A stretch of 15,423 bases of DNA, taken from Proteiniphilum sp. UBA5267 (GTDB lineage: Bacteria > Bacteroidota > Bacteroidia > Bacteroidales > Dysgonomonadaceae). Positions 5,569-13,797 of the stretch are shown in pieces (positions within the stretch are counted from its first letter, which is position 1; each line of letters opens with the position of its first letter). Both the position numbers and the translations under genes were made by a program. Where the stretch lies: assembly GCA_002411515.1 (NCBI GenBank), contig DHTF01000066.1, positions 25,792 to 41,214 of the forward strand, read 5' to 3'. Under the pieces are notes generated by a model. The model was not told the DNA's origin. It made no database searches and saw nothing but the letters and a program-made list of their open reading frames with translations.

Positions 5569-7011
5569 TCAGTATTTAATGTTTTTGAAAAGCACCCTGT
5601 TCTCTCTGGCTTCGTTCAGCTTGATGATCATTTTCTCCCTACTGTAGCTGGAGAAATCGTCATCTTTGTGTCCCATAATCAGGTCGAGTAGTGTCCGAAT
5701 CTCTTCGTCTGAAAATTGTGCGATGATCTCATCGAATGGTTCCTTGGCACCTATTTCGAAACGCATGAAGGCCAGTCTCGTTCTCGCAGACGGAAAGTCG
5801 GGTGCGATATGGAGTAGCTCTTCCAGGTAATCAGCAGCCTGTTCATATTTCCCCTGTGCCACACTAATGTTAATCAGTTTGTCGAGGATGTCTTCGTTGT
5901 TTTCTGAGATGAGAGCTGCTTTCATGTATGCAGCCTCGGCTGCCGTGTAATTGTTGCGCTGAAAAGCCAGTTCACCCTCGAGCATGTAATAATCGAAGGT
6001 CTCTTTTTCCGAATCGGGTATTTGTGCTAACAATGCCTCTGCTTTATCCAGATCACCCATGAGGTTATGAACAAAAGCCTCTTTTGCCAGAATGCCTGCA
6101 TTGCCAAAGGAGGCCTCCTTCTTGCTGATAAGCTTCATCATTTCCTCATACTGGCCCATGGCTTCATAAGCTTCGAGCAAAGAATCGTAGAGCGACTCAT
6201 CGTCAGGCGACAGTTGCAAACATTTCTCAAAAACAGCAATGGCTTCCTTCGCGTTGTCATTCATGAAGAGTGAAAGCGCTTTCATCTTGAGCACGTTCAC
6301 TTCTCCATCCTGAATGGTGAGTGCAAAATCGTAAGCGTCGATAGACTTGTCATATTGTTCATTCAGAGAATAAAGTCTCCCAATATTGACCCACCCATCA
6401 TAGGAATAGGGATCCATGTCCAGCAAAAGATTGTTGTACTCAATCGCCTTATTGAGGTCGCCCTTCATTTCGTATGCATAGGCAAGTTCTACCATGACAT
6501 CGATATTCGAATCATCGACTTTCAAGCTTTCCTCGAGGAAGGTGATCGACCGATCGAACTTATCCACATCATTTAGCAGGTAACCTATCTCAGTGATAAA
6601 GTAGTAAAGGTCGTCAACCGAGAGTTCATGTTCCAGCGTTTTGTTGATCAGATCGTCTGCGTCGTTGTATTGGTTGGTACGCAGCAAGCATTCAATTTTT
6701 AACAAAGCGAGTTCCACATCCTCATCGTCCGACAATTGTCGGATGTAATCGAGTGCTTCCTCATACATTTCTGAGTAAACGAGTGTCTTCACTTTCAGCA
6801 ACATCAACTCGGGACTTCCGGGATGCATCTTCAGACCCTCCGAAATAAGCTCCTCGGCCTCTTCGTTGTCCCCACCGGAGTTATAATACTCAGCGAGTAA
6901 CGCAAACTCATCGGCATCGAAATAATATTTTTTGCCGAGCGCGCGCATCTGCTCGTACTTTTCTACCAGCGAAGTAATATCCAGTTCGCTATCGTCAAAT
7001 TCTCTACGCAT
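5569..7011 (-). CDS. Cytoplasmic tetratricopeptide-repeat protein
   Basis: A 480-residue acidic protein made almost entirely of helical TPR repeats from about residue 35 to 430. Diagnostic repeats include ALLAEYYNSGGDNEEAEELISEGLKMHPGSP, cited here by position about 37-67, then ELAYAYEMKGDLNKAIEYNN, NIGRLYSLNEQYDKSIDAY and EGELAFQRNNYTAAEAAY, each with the small and aromatic residues at TPR consensus positions. There is no signal peptide or membrane segment, so it should act as a protein-binding scaffold in the cytoplasm. Its partner is unknown. It starts 58 bases after the glnS stop, with no TAnnTTTG box in the gap, and so is probably the last gene of the tsaD-glnS unit. The ATG fits the beginning of the first helix. 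The family occurs as a conserved hypothetical TPR protein in Bacteroidales; no specific function is claimed. Confidence 0.88.
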   Translation of the reverse strand: MRREFDDSELDITSLVEKYEQMRALGKKYYFDADEFALLAEYYNSGGDNEEAEELISEGLKMHPGSPELMLLKVKTLVYSEMYEEALDYIRQLSDDEDVELALLKIECLLRTNQYNDADDLINKTLEHELSVDDLYYFITEIGYLLNDVDKFDRSITFLEESLKVDDSNIDVMVELAYAYEMKGDLNKAIEYNNLLLDMDPYSYDGWVNIGRLYSLNEQYDKSIDAYDFALTIQDGEVNVLKMKALSLFMNDNAKEAIAVFEKCLQLSPDDESLYDSLLEAYEAMGQYEEMMKLISKKEASFGNAGILAKEAFVHNLMGDLDKAEALLAQIPDSEKETFDYYMLEGELAFQRNNYTAAEAAYMKAALISENNEDILDKLINISVAQGKYEQAADYLEELLHIAPDFPSARTRLAFMRFEIGAKEPFDEIIAQFSDEEIRTLLDLIMGHKDDDFSSYSREKMIIKLNEARENRVLFKNIKY

Positions 7012-7069
7012 TTCAAAAAAACACCAATTTTTTATCTATCTTTCATCAAGACTGCCTGGTAGTATATCA

Positions 7070-8770
7070 TCAGCTGTTTCCTTGCTTCTTCCAGGAGTCC
7101 TTGAGAGCCACAGTGCGGTTAAACACCAGTCTGTTGTCCGTTGAATCGGTATCTACATTGAAATAACCGATGCGCTGGAACTGAAAACGATCAAGATGCT
7201 TAGCATCTTTGAGACAGTCTTCCACTTTACATCCCTTTTTCACGATCAGCGAGTCGGGATTGATCAGTTCACGAAAATCCTTATCTTTTTCACCTGCCGG
7301 ATCTTCTACCATAAAAAGCCGGTCGTAGAGACGCACTTCGGCATCTACACTGTGGGGAACAGATACCCAGTGTATGGTTCCCTTCACCTTCCGGTTTGCT
7401 TCAGGCATGCCGCTTTTGGTCAGCGGATCATACTCGGCGTAGACCTCTATGATATCCCCCTGTTCGTCTTTCCTGCAGCCGGTGCATTTGATGATGTAAG
7501 CATTCTTCAGCCGCACTTCACTGCCTGGCGTCAACCGGAAATACTTTTTGGGTGCATCTTCCATAAAGTCATCTCTTTCAATCCAGAGCTCCCGTGAGAA
7601 TTTCACCAGGCGACTGCCCATGGACTCATCTTCCGGATTGTTGATTGCTTCCAACTCCTCCTGGGTATCCTCCGGATAGTTGGTGAGTACGAGTTTCACG
7701 GGATCAACCACACCCGACACACGCATGACGGTGGCGTTGAGATCTTCCCTTACAGCATGTTCCAGCAACGACACGTCGTTGATGCCATCGTATTTGGTAT
7801 ATCCAATTTTATCCACAAAGTTACGGATGGACTCAGGGGTATAGCCACGGCGGCGCATGCCGCTGAGTGTGGGCATACGGGGATCATCCCATCCCGAGAC
7901 CAGCCCTTCCTGTACAAGCTGCAACAGCTTGCGCTTGCTCATCACCGTATAGGTGAGACTGAGGCGGTTGAACTCATACTGCCGCGGACGATAATCACTG
8001 TCGGCCAGCTGGTCAATGAACCAGTCGTATAATGGCCGGTGTACAACAAATTCCAACGTGCAGAGAGAATGAGTGACCCCTTCGAAGTAGTCCGACTGCC
8101 CATGGGCAAAATCGTACATCGGGTAGGCCTTCCAGGTGGTGCCTGTACGGTGATGCGGGATGTGGATCACGCGGTAGATGATGGGGTCGCGGAAGTGCAT
8201 GTTGGATGAGGCCATGTCGATTTTGGCACGGAGCACCATCTTTCCCTCCGGTATCTCGCCGCTGTTCATCTTCTCAAACAGGTCCAACGATTCCTGTATG
8301 GGCCGGTCCCGATAGGGACTGTGTATCCCCGCTTCGGTGGGTGTTCCCTTCTGGCGGGCAATCTCTTCGGCCGTCTGTTCATCGACATACGCCTTACCCT
8401 CTTTGATTAGTCTCACAGCAAAATCCCACAATTGCTGAAAATAATCGGATGCATAATAGACGTTTTCCCAGTGAAAGCCCAACCATTTGATATCTTCCAG
8501 GATGGAATCGACGTATTCCACATCCTCCTTCACGGGGTTGGTATCGTCGAAGCGAAGGTTGCATATGCCGCCATAATTTTGGGCAATGCCGAAATCGATG
8601 CAGATGGCCTTTGCGTGGCCAATGTGCAGGTAGCCGTTTGGTTCAGGCGGGAAGCGGGTTTGTATGCGTCCGGCGTTCTTCCCTTCTTTCAAATCGTTTT
8701 CGACAATCTGTTCAATAAAATTGAGGCTCTTTTTGTTCTCCTCCACGATGGAATTTTCTGTTACTGACAT
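7070..8770 (-). CDS. glnS: Glutaminyl-tRNA synthetase
   Basis: A 566-residue class I aminoacyl-tRNA synthetase that charges tRNA-Gln with glutamine in the cytoplasm. Signature HIGH is at residues 49-52 within PPEPNGYLHIGHAKA, and the second ATP motif is VMSKRKL (276-282, the KMSKS equivalent). NLRFDDTNP (71-79) and the large C-terminal beta-barrel anticodon-binding domain follow the GlnRS rather than the GluRS pattern. E. coli GlnS is 554 residues, so this is full length. The frame stays open a further 31 codons upstream into the end of tsaD, but that extension is not GlnRS-like; the ATG at 8770 was chosen, leaving a 49-base gap after the tsaD stop. No promoter box is seen in the gap, so co-transcription with tsaD is likely. 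Presence of GlnRS means Gln-tRNA can be made directly. Confidence 0.97.
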   Translation of the reverse strand: MSVTENSIVEENKKSLNFIEQIVENDLKEGKNAGRIQTRFPPEPNGYLHIGHAKAICIDFGIAQNYGGICNLRFDDTNPVKEDVEYVDSILEDIKWLGFHWENVYYASDYFQQLWDFAVRLIKEGKAYVDEQTAEEIARQKGTPTEAGIHSPYRDRPIQESLDLFEKMNSGEIPEGKMVLRAKIDMASSNMHFRDPIIYRVIHIPHHRTGTTWKAYPMYDFAHGQSDYFEGVTHSLCTLEFVVHRPLYDWFIDQLADSDYRPRQYEFNRLSLTYTVMSKRKLLQLVQEGLVSGWDDPRMPTLSGMRRRGYTPESIRNFVDKIGYTKYDGINDVSLLEHAVREDLNATVMRVSGVVDPVKLVLTNYPEDTQEELEAINNPEDESMGSRLVKFSRELWIERDDFMEDAPKKYFRLTPGSEVRLKNAYIIKCTGCRKDEQGDIIEVYAEYDPLTKSGMPEANRKVKGTIHWVSVPHSVDAEVRLYDRLFMVEDPAGEKDKDFRELINPDSLIVKKGCKVEDCLKDAKHLDRFQFQRIGYFNVDTDSTDNRLVFNRTVALKDSWKKQGNS

Positions 8771-8819
8771 AGGGTCTATGAATTTATACTCTCTGATGAT
8801 GTTTATTTTCTCAACTATT

Positions 8820-9836
8820 TTATATCGACACCCTGGCGTAGGGAGCCACGTCGGGAGCGGCAAACTCTCCGTTCAGGTACTTATAATATCCCGTAATGGC
8901 CACCATGGCTGCATTGTCGGTGGTATAGGAAAACTTGGGAATATGTATCTTCCAGCCGTGTACGCGACTGTATTCTTCAAATGCGTTTCTCAAACCGGAG
9001 TTGGCCGACACTCCACCGGCGACAGCCACCTCTTTGATGTGTAAATCGACCGATGCCTGATAAAGCTTATCCATGAGGATATCCACGATGGTCTTTTGCA
9101 AAGATGCGCAGAGGTCGTTCTTGTTCGTTTCAATGAAGTCGGGATCTTTTTTTAACTCATCACGCAGGAAGTAGAGAAACGATGTTTTCAGTCCGCTGAA
9201 GCTGTAGTCGTACCTCTCTATGCGTGGTTTGCTGAAGACGAACCGCTGCGGATCGCCCAGTTTTGCCAGTCGGTCCACCACCGGTCCTCCCGGATAGCCC
9301 AGTCCCATCACCTTGGCACATTTGTCGAAGGCCTCCCCGGCGGCATCGTCGATGGTCTTCCCGATGATCTCCATCTCGTCGAACGATTTTACCAGGATGA
9401 TCTGTGAATTACCGCCCGAAACCAGCAGACAGAGAAAAGGGAAACCGGGTTGATTCTGATCCTGCTCATCTTCCTTGATAAAATGAGCCAGCACATGTGC
9501 CTGCAGATGGTTTACCTCTACCAGGGGAATGTTCAGCGCCGAGGAGAATCCTTTTGCAAAGGAGGTGCCCACGAGCAGCGAACCCAGCAAGCCGGGACCG
9601 CGGGTGAAAGCCACGGCAGAGACATCTTCTTTGGTGATTCCTGCCTGTTTCAGGGCATCGTGTACCACAGGGATGATGTTTTGCTGGTGCGCACGCGACG
9701 CCAATTCGGGCACTACTCCTCCATAGCGTTCGTGTACAGCTTGTCCGGCAATCACGTTGGAGCAAATCACCCCATCGCGTATTACGGCAGCCGATGTATC
9801 ATCGCAAGAAGATTCAATTCCCAATATTGTAATCAT
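8820..9836 (-). CDS. tsaD: tRNA N6-threonylcarbamoyladenosine transferase TsaD
   Basis: A 338-residue enzyme of the Kae1/TsaD family (formerly Gcp/YgjD). With TsaB and TsaE it transfers threonylcarbamoyl to A37 of tRNAs reading ANN codons, making t6A. Hallmarks are ILGIESSCDDTS (4-15), the metal-binding HLQAH (110-114), LLVSGGNSQI, and TDNAAMVA near the C-terminus with the metal aspartate. Length is typical of bacterial TsaD. A TTG five codons upstream is also in frame, but the ATG at 9836 places the conserved ITILGIESSC strand right at the N-terminus as in relatives. It is the first gene of a leftward unit with glnS and the TPR gene, behind its own -7 box and just after the terminator of the FUSC unit. 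Confidence 0.97.
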   Translation of the reverse strand: MITILGIESSCDDTSAAVIRDGVICSNVIAGQAVHERYGGVVPELASRAHQQNIIPVVHDALKQAGITKEDVSAVAFTRGPGLLGSLLVGTSFAKGFSSALNIPLVEVNHLQAHVLAHFIKEDEQDQNQPGFPFLCLLVSGGNSQIILVKSFDEMEIIGKTIDDAAGEAFDKCAKVMGLGYPGGPVVDRLAKLGDPQRFVFSKPRIERYDYSFSGLKTSFLYFLRDELKKDPDFIETNKNDLCASLQKTIVDILMDKLYQASVDLHIKEVAVAGGVSANSGLRNAFEEYSRVHGWKIHIPKFSYTTDNAAMVAITGYYKYLNGEFAAPDVAPYARVSI

Positions 9837-9957
9837 ATGGATCGATTTCAATTATGTAATAATTTGTTTCGATTGTTCCTAGCATACATAGGCACATGAT
9901 GATTGAGACATGGCAAACATAACAGCTTAAGTTGAATATCGCGAAACAAATAACTTA

Positions 9958-9965
9958 CAAAGATA
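9958..9965 (-). promoter_or_regulatory. -7 box of tsaD promoter
   Basis: Read on the minus strand this is TATCTTTG, an exact TAnnTTTG match. It lies 121 bases before the tsaD ATG and immediately beyond the T-tract of the terminator that closes the FUSC gene, the usual arrangement of a new transcription unit. It implies a leader of about 115 bases. No standard -33 TTTG is evident. Confidence 0.65.
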
Positions 9966-9969
9966 ATAC

Positions 9970-10002
9970 AAAAAAAAACGTTTCACAGGCTTACGTGAAA
10001 TG
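9970..10002 (-). terminator. Intrinsic terminator after the FUSC gene
   Basis: On the minus strand, TTTCAC (complement of 9995-10000) pairs with GTGAAA (complement of 9981-9986), extended by one wobble and one C-G pair to an 8-bp stem with an 8-base loop. Nine consecutive T residues (complement of 9970-9978) follow. It starts 12 bases after the FUSC stop, exactly where a factor-independent terminator belongs. Confidence 0.8.
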
Positions 10003-10014
10003 CACGCTCTTTTT

Positions 10015-12150
10015 TTATTTCAAATCCCCCAACATGGCAGACGGAGATTCAACGAGCAGCTCCCGGGAGACATGGGCAATGTTGTAGATGAGCCCTGCCC
10101 GGGTATTGGCGGGATCTTTTTGCATCTCTTCCAGACTCTCTTCCCAGGAGTGAGCCTTGTGAATAAGGGTTTCGAACTGTGACCGGTCCGACCTGCCGGA
10201 CAGTAGTTCGGTCACATACGCAAGTACGGTGCTGATATCGCCACAGAATATCCGCTCCGCCTGTGTGAGACTATCGGTATGCTTATGCACCCCGAAGGCT
10301 GAAATATAGGAAAGCAATGCATGGTTTAGATTGGTCAGGGTGAAAGCACTTTCTTCGTACTGCCGTCTGTTTTTTGGCTCAAGCCGCATTCCTTTCCAAG
10401 CCGAAGTCAGTGCATTGTCGGCATTGTAAGCAGTGCGCCGGTTGTGGAGGTATTCCTCTTCGGTCACCGAGCCCTCATAGATACTCTCGAAGTAACGTCG
10501 ATTTTTGGTCATCGCTTGTTGCAACAACCCCGGCAACTGTTTGTACTGCCAGTCGGGCCACACAAAACGTACCACCAGATAAGCGATCGTGCCACCTATG
10601 AGCGTGTCGACGATACGGGGAAACATCACCGCGATGCCCTGTTCGGAAAGAAGATTGAATGATGCCAGCACGTAGGTGGTGATAAATATGGCAGCTACCA
10701 CGTAATTCTTTTTCAGCCAGTAGAAGAAAAGATAGATGGAGCTCACCAGGAGCAGCATCTGTCCGGCAAGGGTAGGCAGCAGGCTGGCCAGGGTCACTCC
10801 CAGAAGTATTCCTATCAGCGTTCCGAAAACACGATGAAGTAAACGCATCCGTGTGGCGCTGTAAGTTTGCTGAAAGACGATAAGCGAAGTAAGTAGAATC
10901 CAGGCTCCCTTTTCGAAATGAAACAGCTGCATGATCCCAAAGCCCAGTAACCAGCTCAGCGTAAGGCGCACGGCAAATTTAAAGCGTGAGTGTGCCGGGT
11001 TAAGCAAGGACGAGAGGCGTATGTTCTCCGGCTTGCGGGAATTGAATACCGTGACGTCGATTTGTGCAGTGAGCATCTCTTCTTCACGGAGGTTCTTTTC
11101 GAGCCCCGCCAGATTTTTCATCAGCAGCGACAAAGTGCGATAATGAGGCTCACCCTCCTCTCCTCTTAACATTTGCTGCAGTGCCGAGAGCGTCCATTCC
11201 AAGGACAGGGGATGTTTATAGGGTTGGTCGGTGAGCAGCGATTCACCAAAGCGGTGCATTGCCTTCCCCAGTTCCCGCATCAGTTGTCCGAATCCCTCCA
11301 ACAGCTCCCGGTTGCCCACCTCCCTGCTCAACAAATCATACTGCTCGTGGCTGGAGAGGGCCCGCTCCTGCATTTCCTGCAGCAGAAACCATTTCTGGTA
11401 ATAGAGGTTCACCGTGGGGCGGACCTCCTCGCTACTCTCCGCCGAGTAGCTGTAAAGATTGTTTTTACAGGTCTCTATTTGTTGAGCCAGTTCAATATTT
11501 TTCTGTGCCAGCTGTGTCCTGATCTGCATCTGCACCTGCGGGTTACTGGGGAAGAGGTCCGCTTTCAATTCGATGTACTCAGCCAGGTAGTGAAATCCTC
11601 GCGCCAGTTGTTCCTTGAGCAACCTGTAGGGACGGTAACGCAACAGTAGGATGGAAACCACGGAGTATGCAAACGCTCCAATGGTATAGAGCAGAGGCTG
11701 GTAAAACCATCTCTCACTGGCGTCGGCTCCCAGCATGGTGTACACAAAAATAAGCAGGGTACCGAAGGTGACTCCCTGATATCGTGCATTCACACCCCCC
11801 GCCAGTGTGAGCGAGAAGGACATGATGAAAATAAGCAGGAAAAAAAAGGCAGGAAAAGGATAGAGAAAACCAACCAGGCTGCTGGTCATGAAAAAGAGAA
11901 TGAGGGATAATCCGGCCGACTTCATTCGGCCCCGGGGATGCACGTCGGTTTCACCCAGTGCCATGGCAACCACACCCAGTGCCATGGTGGTGCCATAAAA
12001 GGAATCATGAAAAAACAACTCGGCCGGTATCAGCAAGAAAGCAATGGAAGCAGCCACTTTCAACGCCCAGAGGCGATTGGGGTTCTTCCAGAAAAGATTG
12101 ATCCATCGTTTTACAATCTGTTCCCTGATAGAATCTATCCAGTTGTTCAT
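10015..12150 (-). CDS. FUSC/YccS-type inner-membrane protein
   Basis: A 711-residue membrane protein with the duplicated layout of the YccS/YhfK and aromatic-acid exporter (FUSC) family. A first hydrophobic block spans residues about 30-172, a long soluble helical region about 175-385, a second hydrophobic block about 390-531, and a soluble tail to 711. The second block includes the FUSC motif VFQQTYSATRMRLLHRVFGTLIG (425-447), with arginines at the membrane edge. Relatives include AaeB (p-hydroxybenzoate efflux), but substrates of YccS-like members are not established, so transport of aromatic or other organic acids is only a possibility. The ATG at 12150 precedes an amphipathic start before the first membrane helix. 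It follows the DUF5686-like gene by 40 bases and ends at the terminator, so it is last in the ettA unit. Confidence 0.92.
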   Translation of the reverse strand: MNNWIDSIREQIVKRWINLFWKNPNRLWALKVAASIAFLLIPAELFFHDSFYGTTMALGVVAMALGETDVHPRGRMKSAGLSLILFFMTSSLVGFLYPFPAFFFLLIFIMSFSLTLAGGVNARYQGVTFGTLLIFVYTMLGADASERWFYQPLLYTIGAFAYSVVSILLLRYRPYRLLKEQLARGFHYLAEYIELKADLFPSNPQVQMQIRTQLAQKNIELAQQIETCKNNLYSYSAESSEEVRPTVNLYYQKWFLLQEMQERALSSHEQYDLLSREVGNRELLEGFGQLMRELGKAMHRFGESLLTDQPYKHPLSLEWTLSALQQMLRGEEGEPHYRTLSLLMKNLAGLEKNLREEEMLTAQIDVTVFNSRKPENIRLSSLLNPAHSRFKFAVRLTLSWLLGFGIMQLFHFEKGAWILLTSLIVFQQTYSATRMRLLHRVFGTLIGILLGVTLASLLPTLAGQMLLLVSSIYLFFYWLKKNYVVAAIFITTYVLASFNLLSEQGIAVMFPRIVDTLIGGTIAYLVVRFVWPDWQYKQLPGLLQQAMTKNRRYFESIYEGSVTEEEYLHNRRTAYNADNALTSAWKGMRLEPKNRRQYEESAFTLTNLNHALLSYISAFGVHKHTDSLTQAERIFCGDISTVLAYVTELLSGRSDRSQFETLIHKAHSWEESLEEMQKDPANTRAGLIYNIAHVSRELLVESPSAMLGDLK

Positions 12151-12190
12151 ATGCTACCTGCTTTTTTACTGCATATCCCGATGGAACGCC

Positions 12191-13780
12191 TTAGAGTGTC
12201 ACATCTACCCTGATCTTTCCCAGCAACGCTTCGGGATGGTCGCGATAGGTAAAACGGTGCACATACTCCACACGCAGAAGTCCCAAAATATTGGTCAACC
12301 CCACAGTTCCCTCCACATAGGGTACAGAGCCGTATTTGTAAGAAGCGGAGGGAAAATCGTAGAGCCCCCCCGAGAGCGCAGGATCGTTCTTCTCACTCAA
12401 CCTGCCATAGGATGCCCGAAGGGAAATCAGCTCCCTTATCTGCAGACGATTGAGCAGTGGAACTTTCGCCAGCAACATGTTGTCTCCTACCAGCGTGGTC
12501 CGCAGCGTAACCTGCTCATCGGCCATAAACTCCATGGCACGGTTCAGAAAAAAGGCATTGTTTTCGATGAGATGCCGATAACGTTGGTTGGGGTATACAA
12601 GCAAGGGAAATGGTACAGCATTCCATACCTTCATGGCTTCTCCAACCACATCCAATCGCCCAACAGTACCTAACAATGTACGTTTTTGTACAGAGATTTC
12701 TGTACGGTGATATGTACCTTCGGAGCCCAAAAATTCAGCCACACCTGCTGTATGAGACAAAAAGAAAACGGGACTGGTTGTTTCAAGGGATTTGCGCTTG
12801 CGCTTTTGTTGCACATAGGCTTCTCTCACCGAATAGCGCAGCTGCAGTCCTACTTCCGTTGTATGCAGCGCTTGATCATCCAATATAGAATTACCCGACT
12901 GCTGTTGAAAACGCAGTTCACCCTCCGGAATCATGCGCGCTTTTCTTACCCACAGTGTCTGAGCAAGCCCGTTGCTGTATTCTCTCTCGTAGTTGATCTC
13001 TCCAAAGTTGCGATAGGTTGCCTGGTCTTCCGAGCGCCGGTAGGTGATCAGCAGCAGGTTATTGAGAGAACGGGGGTGCATCTCACCAGGAGAATAAAGA
13101 TCGTTCTCGTAGACAAAACTGAGGTTGTTTTTTGGAAACTCCTCTTCGTGATACGCTCTCGGAGTAAAGGCGTATGTTGCCTCACCCCGGTATTTGAGTC
13201 GCTGATCCTTAAAACCGTATGCTACGTACCCTTTGAGAAAAAAGTGAGGACTCAGTCTCGCATTTGAAGCAAAGCCTGCTCTGAGGCGAACACCTTCGAT
13301 GGGATTATAGGTCGGGAAGGTCTGGATACGCCCAAAATCAAACTTGTTCACTTCCGGATTACCCAATGGAATCCAGTCGTTGATTACGAACCGTGTTGCT
13401 TTGTCCACGAGGGTTCCCAGTTTATTTTTTCCTCCCTTCAGGCTATCGATCAGCACCTGTGTACTCGTTTCAAAATCGTCCGGGCGAATAGCGATAAGCA
13501 GGTCCGCTTTGTTTTGTGGATCAACAGCAAGGTAGCTGATCTTGAAATCCTGTCGTGCAACAACCAGCTGGACATGCGGCAAAGAGTCCGGTGCAGTGAA
13601 TGAGAACTCCCCTACATTGTCGGTCACCGACCCATAAGAGGTGCTTTGTATATACACAGCGGCATAAGCTACCGGCGTGCGATAGACTGCATCAATCACC
13701 TTACCCTGGTAACATCTATTCTGTGCGAAAAGAGTGGAACTGAAAATAACAGTCAGCGCAATCCATACAAATTTTCTCAT
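12191..13780 (-). CDS. DUF5686-like outer-membrane protein with carboxypeptidase-regulatory-like domain
   Basis: A 529-residue exported protein. It has a signal peptide (MRKFVWIALTVIFSSTLFAQ, cleavage near residues 19-20), then a CarboxypepD_reg-like beta-sandwich (about 23-100, with GKVIDAVYRTPVAYAAVYI and SVTDNVGEFSF). The remainder resembles the outer-membrane barrel of the DUF5686 family: FPTYNPIEGVRLRAGFASNA, LKGYVAYGFKDQRLKYRGEA, and a final GLLRVEYVHRFTYRDHPEA ending in a beta strand. Typical DUF5686 proteins are around 800 residues; here the segment between the sandwich and the barrel is much shorter. The sandwich-plus-barrel layout recalls TonB-dependent transporters, but no plug domain is visible. 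The gene lies 17 bases after the ettA stop and 40 before FUSC. Function is unknown; a role in envelope biogenesis or export is a guess. Confidence 0.82.
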   Translation of the reverse strand: MRKFVWIALTVIFSSTLFAQNRCYQGKVIDAVYRTPVAYAAVYIQSTSYGSVTDNVGEFSFTAPDSLPHVQLVVARQDFKISYLAVDPQNKADLLIAIRPDDFETSTQVLIDSLKGGKNKLGTLVDKATRFVINDWIPLGNPEVNKFDFGRIQTFPTYNPIEGVRLRAGFASNARLSPHFFLKGYVAYGFKDQRLKYRGEATYAFTPRAYHEEEFPKNNLSFVYENDLYSPGEMHPRSLNNLLLITYRRSEDQATYRNFGEINYEREYSNGLAQTLWVRKARMIPEGELRFQQQSGNSILDDQALHTTEVGLQLRYSVREAYVQQKRKRKSLETTSPVFFLSHTAGVAEFLGSEGTYHRTEISVQKRTLLGTVGRLDVVGEAMKVWNAVPFPLLVYPNQRYRHLIENNAFFLNRAMEFMADEQVTLRTTLVGDNMLLAKVPLLNRLQIRELISLRASYGRLSEKNDPALSGGLYDFPSASYKYGSVPYVEGTVGLTNILGLLRVEYVHRFTYRDHPEALLGKIRVDVTL

Positions 13781-13797
13781 GATCTGATAATTTTGAA

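Noticed and set aside
8771..8863. 31-codon upstream extension of glnS overlapping the tsaD 3' end
   Set aside because: The extension has no resemblance to the GlnRS N-terminus, and the ATG at 8770 gives the normal protein length.
9981..10017. The FUSC terminator hairpin acting also on the plus strand
   Set aside because: The T-run on the plus strand begins eight bases after the stem and no plus-strand gene ends here.
12044..12673. 209-codon plus-strand open frame spanning the FUSC and DUF5686-like genes
   Set aside because: It is antisense to two well-supported genes and their junction, with no domain, signal peptide or promoter box.
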